From: Eutreptiella sp. 'Long Island Sound 2002'
Taxonomy: Eukaryota > Euglenozoa > Euglenophyceae > Eutreptiales > Eutreptiaceae
DNA: 64,000 nt
Assembly: GCA_964036045.1 (NCBI GenBank)
Contig: OZ038378.1
Span: 44,294,639-44,358,638, forward strand
Reading direction: 5' to 3'
The notes beneath the pieces were generated by a model. It did not search any database. It had not been told where the DNA came from and saw nothing but the letters and a program-made list of their open reading frames with translations. Shown one piece after another: positions 39,103 to 49,302 of this stretch. Position 1 is the first letter of the stretch; every line of letters starts with the position of its first letter. The translations under genes and the position numbers were made by a program.

Positions 39103-39195
39103 TCTGAAGGACAGGTCAAGGGTACGGTTGATGCAGTCACTTCTGTTAGAGTCCACAATGTGCAGGCAGGGCCCTGCATTCCTTCTGTCAAGCAT
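39103..39195 (+). CDS. Conserved exon-like block, unit A
   Basis: Reads SEGQVKGTVDAVTSVRVHNV then QAGPCIPSVKH and ends at a GTGAGT donor (39,196). Among units A, C and D the block has few differences and most are synonymous in this frame (GGA/GGG, GGT/GGC, CAT/CAC), which supports it being coding. No family recognised. Confidence 0.45.
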
Positions 39196-39827
39196 GTGAG
39201 TGCCAGATAGTGAAGCCAGAGGTGTCAGAAACTACCTGGGATAATTAGCTGGTGACAACAGGTGTGTATACCAAGGGTCTTTTGTGCAAGCAAGCAACCA
39301 GCCCTGAATTCTGCAAGGACAGGGCAAGGCAGTGTGTTGACTGTGTTTGAGACACTGTTCAGGGACGTTTTCTGTGCAGAGTACTTCAGTCACGTTGTTG
39401 GTTAGGACAGTGTTCGTTGTGAGACAAGTCTTTATTTTGTTCGTGCTTCTGGTTTTCAGTGTGCATCTACTGCAATCTTGATGTCAATGTAAAGTCCACC
39501 TGTGCACCTGTGTCCATTTTGGTGCCAGCTTTCGGCTATAGGGTCTGATGTGTGCATATACAGATACAAGGTTGCTTTGTTTTTGTCTGGGAAATCCGTT
39601 TCCATCTGTTTCTGAATTTCCAATTTTGACATATTTGAATGATTTATGTCCAATAATCACCTTAGGCTAAACAGGGAGAAGGCTTGCAATCTACTTCTCC
39701 TCTTGACCATCAACCTGGTGTTTACGTTTTGGGAACTGCCTGAGAGGTGGGTAAACTCTCAGAACTCTTTGTAAGCAGTGTAGTTGATTTGTTTCTTTCT
39801 TTTGTTTTCGTTTGAACACAGCAAATT

Positions 39828-39965
39828 CAACAGAGTGAGCGGCCTGATCACGGGCATAGCGTTCATGACAAGCCCGAGTTCATCGAAGGACAGCCACTCT
39901 ATGCACATAGGAGGTCATGCACGCCGACAGTTCCTGTTCCTGACTTGGACCTTTACCCACCTAGC
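39828..39965 (+). CDS. Second exon-like block, unit A
   Basis: After a GAACACAG acceptor one frame reads QIQQSERPDHGHSVHDKPEF ... PLYAHRR and stops at TGA after YPPSP. Against unit C the differences split about evenly between silent and replacement in this frame, while in the longer competing frame (KFNRVSGLITGIAFMTS) nearly all are replacements. I therefore prefer this frame, weakly; unit C continues past the stop. Confidence 0.3.
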
Positions 39966-40744
39966 CCCTGACTTCATCAAACTAGCTACCAGCTGCAGGA
40001 CTGATTATCATACAGGTACCCTTGGGTGCAGAACTAATGAACCGACCTGTCCCTATGGGAAAGGATGATTAGTTTTGGAAGCCAAGACTACACTGCTAGT
40101 CTTGAGGTGCAACACGGACGCGGTCTGCCATCCTTAGTGCTGGGAGCCTTCCTAGGTGGGACCATATGTGCCATGCTTAGCCTCAGGGTGCCTTGTAAGG
40201 ACACGAGCAGTCGGGGACACCATCTACCGTCCACAGGGCCTTGCAGCCTACCCTGGCGGGACGGTATCTGGCCCATTCTGCTCGCTAGTCCATGTACCCT
40301 TGGAAGGGGCGCAGAGGACAGGAACAAAGAAAAAAGGGGGGGAGGGATGGGATGTACGTGCATGGCTTCAGGCCTGGGGGGGGGTAGTAACCAGCCCTGA
40401 CGTGAAAGGGGTCATAGTCATGTAGTTGATTTGTTTCTCTTGCATGCTCAGGGTCAGGGGTTGTGGATTTGGACGGCGTTAGGATTGAAACCTCTTTCCA
40501 GGGTTTGAGGACACCCCCCCCCCGCCGTTGAAACTGCTTCAAAGCAGTTCTGCTCATCGTGTTCCTCTCGGAGCAGGACACCACTTCTCCTCCCCTTGTA
40601 CCCATTCTTGCTCTCATGGTTTGACAATGACGCAGGTGGAGGCCTTCCTGGGCGGCCTCCGGGCCTCCAGTAGCGAAGCTGGGTCTGCCAGTGGCGCTGC
40701 CAACACGGCCAGCAGCAGTGACGACAGCGCGGCCAGCACTAGCA

Positions 40745-40777
<33 letters not shown>

Positions 40778-40978
40778 ACATGTAGGGCTGCAGCCGCTGA
40801 AACCTCCTGCCATCAACACTGGACAGGACTGTGTCAGGCCTGTTAAACTGCCCATCTTTCATTACGTCCAAACTATCTCACAGAGGTTACTAAGTTACTG
40901 AAATGTTTTGCACCAGAATCCTGACCCTCAGTTTTCAGAGGTTGCACCATGGCAACCTCTTAGGGAGGGAAGTGATGT

Positions 40979-41657
40979 GTATGGGGGTCCTCCCTTACGC
41001 TAGGCTCAAGATTTGGGCCAGTTTCAGACCCAGGACTGCAGACAGCAATTGTTCTGCTGTCTACCAATTTTTCTAACCGAATTCTCTTTGTTTTTAATCT
41101 TAACATCTGCGTGTGTAACTCTGGAGTGTGGGCGTCGTCGTCGCGCGCGCCCGAAATTTACAAATTTTGTTCCGCGATTCTTTTGGGTTTTGAACGCTCT
41201 GGACATTGGGCTGTCAGTTTTTGAGTAGTATAAACACTAATGTGCCATTTTGGCACGTATGCCCGCTAGTGATATTTGGACCTTTCAGTGGAGTTCAGGA
41301 CTTTCTGTGAAATTTAACGAGGCTGTTTTTTCCGAAAATAACGCGCGGAGTGTAGAGTATAAGTGTCGAGGTACCAACCCAAACACCCTAATTACACAAA
41401 ATCGCAACTATCTCCGTAACAAGTGCTGATTGTCTCCTAACCATCTCCTAACCTGAGACTACATTACAGTCCAGATTCCCAATACCCAAATGGTAGATCT
41501 CAATCTCAATCTCCACTTACAATTAACTGGCCCTCTGCGGGCGCTTCCATCTTAATCTGCCTGCGCTCCGGACGGCACCTGGTACAAAGCCCATAATCCC
41601 ATCCCATTAGGTCAGGAGGTCACGAGGTTAAGGGTTAATAGGCCGACTGTTTACTGA
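40979..41657 (+). repeat. Tandem family unit B (truncated)
   Basis: Begins with the TATGGGGGTCCTCC leader, keeps the GC-rich block, a TATA-like TATAAACA and the hairpin, but breaks off near 41,380; the remaining 280 bases are unrelated sequence with a CAATCTCAATCTC stretch. Confidence 0.8.
41229..41256 (+). promoter_or_regulatory. TATA-like box and hairpin, unit B
   Basis: TATAAACA at 41,229-41,236; hairpin GTGCC-ATTTT-GGCAC at 41,242-41,256. Confidence 0.45.
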
Positions 41658-41910
41658 TGCATATGGGGGTCCTCCCCTACGCTAGGCCAAGGTATTCGTC
41701 CAGTCTCAGGCCCAGGACTGCAGACAGGGATTCTCCAGCTGTCTGTCAATTATTCTAACCGAATTCACTGTGTTTTTAACCTTAAAATCTGCGTGTGTAA
41801 CTCTGGAGTGTGGGCGTCGTCGTCGCGCGCGCCAGAAATTTACAAATTTTATTCCGCGATTCTTTAGAGTTTTAAACGCTCTGGACATTGGGCTGTCAGT
41901 TTTTGAGTAG

Positions 41911-41938
41911 TATAAATACTAATGTGCCATTTTGGCAC
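41911..41938 (+). promoter_or_regulatory. TATA box and hairpin, unit C
   Basis: TATAAATA at 41,911-41,918; hairpin GTGCC-ATTTT-GGCAC at 41,924-41,938. Confidence 0.55.
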
Positions 41939-42351
41939 GTGTGGGCGCTAGTGAAATTTGGAGCTTTCACTGGAGTTCAGAACTTTCTCTAAAATTAACC
42001 GAGCGCTTTTTTTTCAAAGTAACGCGCGGAGTGTACAGTATAAGTGTCGAGGTACGTGTAGGGGTGTACAGTTGACGTCGCTCACTTCAGGGAGGACGCT
42101 GATGTCGCTTGGGGGGTGGGACAATTTGACTTGAGCCACAATAGCTCTTATTCCTCATTTTACCTGCCTTCCACCCCAAGCGCGGGTTTCGACCCCAGAA
42201 TCCTCCACAGGTCGACGCGTAGCGTTGCGTAGCGTAGCGCCAACCTGCAGTGCCAGTGTTTTGTTTTGTAGCGACAGAGTTTAATGGTGGCTACACTGCC
42301 ACCTGTGTATTGAGAACTTTGCCTGTTCTGTTCATTCGCTTGTTTTTGGAC

Positions 42352-42444
42352 TCTGAAGGGCAGGCCAAGGGTACGGTTGATGCAGTCACTTCTGTTAGAG
42401 TCCACAATGTGCAGGCAGGGCCCTGCATTCCTTCTGTCAAGCAC
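42352..42444 (+). CDS. Conserved exon-like block, unit C
   Basis: Same protein as 39,103-39,195 with one replacement (Val to Ala in GQVK) and silent changes; ends at GTGAGT (42,445). Confidence 0.45.
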
Positions 42445-44472
42445 GTGAGTGCCAGATAGTGAAGCCAGAGGTGTCAGAAACTACCTGGGATAATTGGCTG
42501 GTGACTACAGGTGTGTATACCAAGGGTCTTTTGTGCAAGCAAGTAACCAGCCCTGAATTCTGCAAGGACAGGGCAAGGCAGTGTGTTGACTGTGTTTGAG
42601 ACACTGTGCAGGGACGTTTTTTGTGCAGAGTACTTCAGTCACGTTGTTGGTTAGGACAGTGTTCGTTGTGAGACAAGTCTGTATTTTGTTCGTGCTTCTG
42701 GTTTTCAGTGTGCATCTAGTGCAAATTTGATATCAATGTAAAGTCCACCTGTGCACCTGTGTCCATTTTGGTGCCAGCTTTATGCTATAGGGTCTGGTGT
42801 GTGCATATACAGATACAAGGTTGCTTTGTTTTTATCTGGTAAATCCGTTTCCATCTGTTTCCGAATTTTCAATTTTGACATATTTGAATGATTTATGTCC
42901 AATAATCACCTTAGGCTAAACAGGGAGAAGGATTGCAATCTACTTCTCCTCTTGACCATTAACCTGGTGTCTATTTTTTGGGAACTGCCTGAGAGGTGGG
43001 TAAACTCTCAGAACTCTTTGTAAGCCATGTAGTTGATTTGTTTCTTTCTTTTTTTGCCTTTAAACACAGCAAATTCAACAAAGTGAGCGGCCTGATCACG
43101 GGCATAGCGTTCATGACAAGCCGAAGTTCATCGAAGGACAGCCGCTCTATGCGCATAGGAGGTCACGCACGCCGACTGTTCCTGTTCGTGACTTGGAGCT
43201 TTACCCACCTAGCCCCTCACTTCATCAAACTAGCTACCAGCTGCAGGACTGATTATCATACAGGTACCCTTGGGAGCAGAACTAATGAGCCGACCTGTCC
43301 CTATGGGCAAGGATGATTAGTTTTGGAAGCCAAGACTACACTGCTAGTCGTGAGGTGCGACACGGACGCGGTCTGCCATCCTTAGGGCCGGGGGCCTTCC
43401 TAGGCGGGACCATACGGCCATGCTTCGCCTCAGGGTGCCTTGTAAGGACACGAGCAGTCGGAGGACACCATCTACCGTCCACAGGGCCTTAGCCTACCGT
43501 GGCGGGACGGTATCTGCCCCATTTTGCTCGCTAGTCCATGTACCCTTGGACGCGACGGAGAGGACAGGAACAAAGAGAAAAGGGGTGGGGGGATGGGATG
43601 TACGTGCATGGCTTCAGGCTCGGGGGGGGGTAGTAACCAGCCCTGATGTGAAAGGGGTCATAGTCATGTAGTTGATTTGTTTCTCCTCCATGCTCAGGGT
43701 CAGGGGGTGTGGATTTGGACGGTGCTAGGTTTGAAAACTCCTTTCAGGGTTTGAGGACACCCTCCCCCTTGAAACTGCTTCAAAGGAGTTCTGCTCATCC
43801 TGTTCCTCCCGGACCAGGACACCACTCCTCAATCCCTTGTACCCATTCTTGCTCTCATGGTTTGACAATGACGTAGGTGGAGGCCTTCCCGGGCGGCCTC
43901 TGGGCCTCCAGTAGCAAAGCTGCATCTGTCAGTGGCGCTGCCAACACAGCCAGCTGCAGTGACGACAGCGGGGCCAGCACTAGCGATGACAGCAACCACA
44001 GCGACGACAGCGACGACAACATGAAGGGCCGCAGCCGCTGGAGCCCCCTGCCATCAACACTGGACAGGACTGTGTCAGGCCTGTTTTACCTGCCCATCTT
44101 TCATTACATCCATACCATCTCACAGAGGTTAGTAAGTTACTGAAATTTTCTGCACCAGAATCCTGACCCTCAGGTTTCAGAGGTTTGCACCATAGCAACC
44201 TCTTAGGGAGGGAAGTGATGTCTATGGGGGTCCTCCCCTACGCTAGGCTCAGGATATGGGCCAGTTTCAGGCCCAGGACTGCAGACAGCAATGGTTCTGC
44301 TGCCTATCAGATATTCTAACCGAATTCTCTGTGTTTTTAACCTTATCATCTGCGTGTGTCGCTCTGGGGTGTCGGCGTCGTCGTCGCGCGCGCAAGAAAT
44401 TTAGAAATATTCATTCCGTGATTCTTGGAGATTTTAAAGGCTCTGCACATTGGGCTGGCAGTTTTTGAGTAG

Positions 44473-44500
44473 TATAAATACTACTGTGCCATTCCGGCAC
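44473..44500 (+). promoter_or_regulatory. TATA box and hairpin, unit D
   Basis: TATAAATA at 44,473-44,480. The hairpin is GTGCC-ATTCC-GGCAC at 44,486-44,500: the loop has changed but both stem arms are kept. Confidence 0.55.
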
Positions 44501-44928
44501 GTGTGGGCGCTAATTAAAATTGGAGCTTTCACTGGAGTTCCGAATTTCCTGTAAAATTCACCGAGCGCGTTTTTTCGAAAGTAACGCGCCGAGTGTAGAG
44601 TATAAGAGTCGAGGTAGGAGTAGGGCTGTGCAGTTGACGTCGCTCACTTCAGGGACGACGCTGACGTCGCTAGGCGGGTAAGACAAATTGACTTGAGCCA
44701 AAAGGGCTCTTATTCCTCATTTTGCCTGCCTTCCACCCCAAGCGCGGGTTTTGACCCCAGGATCCTCCACAGGTCGACGCGTAGCGTTGCGTAGCGTAGC
44801 ATAGGGTAGCGTAGGGCCGACCTGTAGTGCCAGTGTTTTGCTGTGTAGCGACAGCGTGCAATGGTGGCGACACTGCCACCTATGTATTGAGAACTTTGCC
44901 TGTCTGTTCATTCGCTTGTTTTTTGGAC

Positions 44929-45021
44929 TCTGAAGGGCAGGTCAAGGGCACGGTTGATGCAGTCACTTCTGTTAGAGTCCACAATAAGCAGGCAGGGCCC
45001 TGCATTCCTTCTGTCAAGCAC
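44929..45021 (+). CDS. Conserved exon-like block, unit D
   Basis: Same frame as 39,103-39,195; one replacement (HNV to HNK) and silent changes; ends at GTGAGT (45,022). Confidence 0.4.
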
Positions 45022-45514
45022 GTGAGTGCCAGATAGTCAAGCCATCTAGTGCAAATTCGATGTGAATGTAAGATGAAGTTGTGCACCTGTGTCTGTTTTG
45101 GTGCCAGTGTTGTGCTACAGTGTCTTGTATGTGCATATACAGATACAGGCTTGCTTTGGTTTTGTCTGATAACCCCGTTTTTATCTGTTTCTGAATTTTT
45201 CAACTTTGACATGTTTGAATGATTTATGTCTAATAATCACCTTCGGCTAAACAGGAAGAAGTTTTGCATTTTACTTCTCGTCTTGACCATTAACCTGGTG
45301 TCTATTTTTTGGTAACTGCCTGAGAGGTTCGTAACTTCTCAGAAGTCTTTGTAAGCCATGTGGTTGATTTGTTTCTCTTGCATGTTCAGGGTCTGGCGGT
45401 GTGGACTTGGAAGGCAGTGGGTTTGAAAACTCTTTTGAGGGTTCGTAAAACTGGGAAGACCCCCCCCTTGAAGCTGCTTCATTACTGTTCTATCGCACTG
45501 TCCCTGGTGCGCAT

Positions 45515-46265
45515 TCTTTAGGAAGCTCCGTCCTCCTTGGTGGGACTCCTTGTTCCCAAAGCTGGAGGGCTGGCGCCTTTGGGGTTTGCTATCACCCGGA
45601 AGCACTCTATAGCCAGCGATCGTCCCTTCGCAGGACTCTTCCTCTCCCCTGCGGCTGGGCCCGCGCCAATGGGGGCTGCAATCCCCCGCAGGTCACTCTT
45701 AGGCAGCGATCGCCTCTTCGGCAGATTCCTTGTCACCTCCTGGTGGGTCCGCACTTGGGGGAGCTGCTATCCCTGTCAAGCACTCTTTTGATAGCGATCT
45801 CACCCTGGGCAAGGCTCCTTGTCTCCACACTGGTATGAGAGCACTGATGGGGGCTGTCGTCCGCTGCAAACGCTCCTGACTGCCTCCTAGGCAGGGGTCC
45901 CTGTCCCACTAGGCGGCGGCTATTATCCCTCATAGGCATGTATCAGGCAGATATCGCCTCCTGCGCAAGACTTCCCGTGCCTCCTGCTGGACGGCCCACG
46001 TTGATGGGGACTCCCGTCACACGCAGGCGTTTTAGTTAGCGACTGCCCCCTGGGCAGGGCTACCTCACCCACTAGCTGATACACCTGTGCCAAAGGGGGA
46101 TGATACCCCCCGCAGGCGCTCTGGGGGTGGCAAACGCCTCCTTGGTAGGACTCCTCATCCCTCTCGGTGGTGGGCTAGCGCTTATTGGGGATGCCGCCTC
46201 CTGCCGGTGCTCTTTTGATAGCATTCACCTCCCAGGGACAACTTGCCACACCCCTTTCTCAGGGG
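45515..46265. repeat. Satellite 1, about eight degenerate units
   Basis: Unit of roughly 85-90 bp built from TAGCGATCGCCTCTTGGGCA-type, GGACTCCTTGTC-type and GCTGGTGGGCC..GCGCC-type motifs; CAGCGAT landmarks lie at 45,614, 45,704 and 45,793. No gene. Confidence 0.7.
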
Positions 46266-46391
46266 CCGGGTATTGTAGCGGTTCCACTGCTCACTGCCCC
46301 CAAGCAGTGTGGCAGTGCATGGCACCAATTACACTGCCTAGTACCCCTAGGCAGCGTGGCAATGCAGCGTAGGAGTTCCACTGCCCAGTGT
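46266..46391. repeat. Satellite 2, left of the LINE
   Basis: Units of about 65-75 bp with GCAGTGCAT..., TTCCACTGCCCACTGCCCCC and AAGCAGTG. The last 21 bases (46,371-46,391) are the LINE target duplication. Confidence 0.7.
46371..46391. repeat. Target-site duplication of the LINE, left copy
   Basis: 21 bases beginning AGGAGTTCCACTGCCC, repeated exactly at 51,347-51,367 after the poly(A) tail. Confidence 0.85.
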
Positions 46392-46699
46392 TTCTGGTGT
46401 ATGTGCTCTGTGGAGCAACAGTAGGTGTGTGAGTTGAGTAACGAATGCTACATAGAAAACCGAGATACCGACGAGGCGCACGTATGTGGCGCACAGAGCC
46501 AACAGAAGGGATACGTGGTGCGATGAGTGCAGGCGCACAGGAAGTACCGGCGGCGACCCTGCTGGTTTATACGACACCTTTGGCTGGGTGAGCGGGGCGA
46601 CACCAGAAACACCGATTGGCGCAAAGCGAATTGACAACCGAGCGACTGATGCTGAACCACCAGGTCCTGCCGATACCCCAGACCCCTCCGCGCGGCGTG

Positions 46700-47343
46700 T
46701 CACCACACACGACACCCTCACATTCGGTGCGCTCAATGTGGGAGGTGTTGAGATCACCCCCAACAGACTTTGCCACCTGTTAGCAGGCTTTGGCAAGATG
46801 CCGCACAGCATATCGCCCAGTGAGTTCAGACCTAGTACAGGTTCCCATCTGCATACCACGCGAGAGTCGCCAGGTATTGGGGTTACCACTTACTCTCTAG
46901 CTCACCAGACACCAAAGCTGGTGTGGCCTTGTTGGTCCACACCTCAATTTCTACTAACAAGGCGTCTCTCCGCATACACATCCCAGGCAGACTGATTTCC
47001 GTGTTACAGTTGCCTCTTTCTACGGCCCACATACCTCCAGGGAGCGCGTCCCTTGTGAGAAGCACCTCGATCCGCTAACCAGAGAGTGTGCGATACTGTT
47101 AGGTGAGTACAACGGCGTTACCAGAGCCTCACACACCACCACCCTGCGAGCCAACATATGGCCTTGGCCTGTGGCCAAGGAGCGCTCAGGTGCTCTAGCA
47201 GACCTTCTTACCCCACACTTCCAGGACACACCCTACACTAGAGTAAGGCGGTACCACGGCACCAAGAGTTATATCGACAGGGCCTACGGTACGCGCACTT
47301 TTGCTGCCCTTTTTCAAGTCGACGGACGCAGCGGTCCCTGACT
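46700..47343 (+). pseudogene. LINE apurinic-type endonuclease (frameshifted)
   Basis: Motifs appear in order but in different frames: TLTFGALNVGGVEITPNRL (46,486-46,995 frame), TKAGVALLVHTSISTNKASL near 46,905, then VASFYGPHTSRERVPCEKHL, AILLGEYNGV (the GDxN-like motif) and SYIDRAYGTRTF (the S-x-ID motif) up to 47,341. At least two indels are needed, so the domain is broken in this copy. Confidence 0.7.
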
Positions 47344-47394
47344 TCACCAAGGTGACTGGAATCCAAGCACCACGATCCCATTCTAGTACAGACT

Positions 47395-49302
47395 GTGCCA
47401 TGGACGACCCCGCACATGCCGGAACCCAGGTGCGCAATGTGGAATAGGCGAGACGTACTGAGGTATCAGCAACGGATAAGCCAATTGATGCGTGACTTGC
47501 CCATCCCACATGCCATAGATGAGGTGGAGGCCACTTACTCGACTGTCAACGCGCACATGCTTACTGCCATGCGCGAGACGAATGAAAAAAAGCAGCCCAT
47601 CGAAACACGACCCACAGACGTCACTGACTGGGCACAGGTGGTCAGGCAACTGGCCAGGCAAGCCAAGCGCCGCTCCAAAATATTTTTCTGTCGCGTCAAA
47701 CACACACTACTCACACCCCCCGCGCAGTCAACCCTCCCAGCCCCCACACGCAAAATACAACGCATCCTCCAAAGAAACACGCCCTGGTCCTCCCGTGCCC
47801 TCGATCTGGTACCACCACAACCAGTTACCCCTGACCCCCCCCCCCCCACAGTGCAAGAACTCAGGTCTCTGGCACGCGCCCCCAGAAAAAAATCGCCTGG
47901 CCCTGACGGTGTTCCACCATACCTCATCGCCTCACTGCCCGATCCAGTTTTCGCTGTTATACATAAATGTATTGTACTGTGTTATAAATCCAGCCAGATA
48001 CTACGCCAGTGGCTTATATCCGAAACGTTTTGTCTCTTTAGAGGGAAAGGGCAGTGGCAGGATCCTGATAGGTGGAGACCCATCGCGATGAGTAACTCCG
48101 TCTACCGCCTACTCATGCGTTGGGTGCATAAAACCCTGTACCCGATACTAGCCCCCCACCTCCGCTCTCGACAATTTGGGGGCCGCCAAGGCTCCTCTAC
48201 GGCACATGCCACCCAGGTGTTTTTAGACGACCTAGACAAACTGACTGATACAGAGGCCGTGCTAGCGTTTGACGTGTATCATGCCTCCGACAGCCCCCCG
48301 AAATACCTCATCCACCACACACTGCAACGGATGGGCACACCGGTCAAGCTACTGCTCTTAATTACACTGGTGCTTGAACAGGTTGCGACATTCATTCGCG
48401 GTGCACAGGATGTGGTCTTCACCACCACCCACGGGGTTAAGCAGGGCTGCCCCCTATCCTGTCTCCTCTTTGTAGTAGTTTTCGACATTCCCTTGCGGTA
48501 TCTTGAACAGAAGGGGGTCACTTTCTCTGCATACGTCGATGACATAGCTTCCCCTGTGCCTCGACAGTGTAGTCAGTCCAGAGCATCTTTAGTTCAGCAC
48601 GCCCTGAGCCTGATTGCTTGCCAGGTCAACGCCCTCAAGAGCGAGTCCCTCCAAGTAGGCAACAAACTGCCCGACCTGCCCACCCTTCCCAAATACTACC
48701 ACCCGGCTTGCCCCGTGCAGGCTGAAGGTGCCTCAATCTTGCGGTGTGTGCCCGCCGAGGAACTGCCTCCGTGGAGTAGCCAGGTTGCGTGCCCCTTCTC
48801 CCGCACTGCATGCCTCATGCACTTAGGACACCCCCTGCCAGCAAAAATTGAGATACACGCTGCAGTTACTGTCCTGCTCAATGAATTACGTTCACAACTA
48901 AATGAGCTCCACACCCAGCCAATTCAAGTTCTGGATAGGGTTTTGCTTGTGAACTCCATGGTCCTGCCCCGCCTCCTGTACCGAACTGAATGCATCCCAC
49001 TGACGGAGGATCAGACCATGTCCTTCACACGGACCCTGGAGCGCTTTATCTTTGGGGTAATCGGGCTGCCACTGACGATTGCCCAGAAGACCCTCTACTC
49101 ACATCGCTCCCACGGCCTGGGATTGGGATACTTTCCTGTCCTACACCCCACCAGAGCTCTAGATGTCCTACATTGCAACAACCACCTTACCACACTCTCC
49201 ACTACCCCCCGTCTGTCGATGTCTCCATACAGCTTATTCATGTCCTCTGTGTCCAAGTTTAAAACATCATCCTCGACGGTGGTCCCCCTGGATGTCTCGT
49301 GA
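47395..49302 (+). CDS. LINE reverse transcriptase
   Basis: 635 codons. RT blocks: RAPRKKSPGPDGVPPYLIAS (about residue 160-180), WRPIAMSNSVYRLLMRWVHK, FGGRQGSSTAHATQVFLDDL, VLAFDVYHASDSPPKYLIHH (catalytic Asp), THGVKQGCPLSCLLFVVVFD, and SAYVDDIAS (about 378-386, catalytic YVDD). The frame ends at a TGA (49,300-49,302) but stays open in the same frame into RNase H. It copies the element's RNA at the nicked target in known LINEs. The first Met is arbitrary; the true ORF should include the endonuclease. Confidence 0.92.
   Translation: MPWTTPHMPEPRCAMWNRRDVLRYQQRISQLMRDLPIPHAIDEVEATYSTVNAHMLTAMRETNEKKQPIETRPTDVTDWAQVVRQLARQAKRRSKIFFCRVKHTLLTPPAQSTLPAPTRKIQRILQRNTPWSSRALDLVPPQPVTPDPPPPTVQELRSLARAPRKKSPGPDGVPPYLIASLPDPVFAVIHKCIVLCYKSSQILRQWLISETFCLFRGKGQWQDPDRWRPIAMSNSVYRLLMRWVHKTLYPILAPHLRSRQFGGRQGSSTAHATQVFLDDLDKLTDTEAVLAFDVYHASDSPPKYLIHHTLQRMGTPVKLLLLITLVLEQVATFIRGAQDVVFTTTHGVKQGCPLSCLLFVVVFDIPLRYLEQKGVTFSAYVDDIASPVPRQCSQSRASLVQHALSLIACQVNALKSESLQVGNKLPDLPTLPKYYHPACPVQAEGASILRCVPAEELPPWSSQVACPFSRTACLMHLGHPLPAKIEIHAAVTVLLNELRSQLNELHTQPIQVLDRVLLVNSMVLPRLLYRTECIPLTEDQTMSFTRTLERFIFGVIGLPLTIAQKTLYSHRSHGLGLGYFPVLHPTRALDVLHCNNHLTTLSTTPRLSMSPYSLFMSSVSKFKTSSSTVVPLDVS

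Larger units (their letters stand above)
38440..40978 (+). repeat. Tandem family unit A (long)
   Basis: About 2.54 kb, homologous to 41,658-44,219. Order: GC-rich block with GTCGCGCGCGC, TATA box, hairpin, an exon-like block near 39,100-39,195, intron-like AT-rich parts, a second exon-like block near 39,828, and a GAC-rich end near 40,630-40,785. The two long units differ by several per cent. Some differences change predicted amino acids in one frame but fall on third positions in another, so coding capacity is uncertain. Confidence 0.8.
41658..44219 (+). repeat. Tandem family unit C (long)
   Basis: About 2.56 kb, the closest relative of unit A over its whole length. Landmark CAGGACTGCAGACAG lies at about 38,465 in A and 41,711 in C, a 3,246-bp offset. 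The GAC-rich end (43,877-44,020) is shorter by a few codons than in A and lacks the same stop. Confidence 0.8.
44220..45510 (+). repeat. Tandem family unit D (rearranged)
   Basis: Starts like the others and keeps TATA, hairpin and the first exon-like block, then has two internal deletions relative to unit C: one joins GTGCCAGATAG to CATCTAGTGCAAAT (about 240 bp lost) and one removes the second exon-like block. It fades into satellite 1 near 45,510. Confidence 0.75.

Noticed and set aside
39784-40068. Longest frame in the tandem units (SKFNRVSGLITGIAF...), also at 42,996
   Set aside because: Eight of nine differences between the copies are replacements, so this frame is not maintained by selection.
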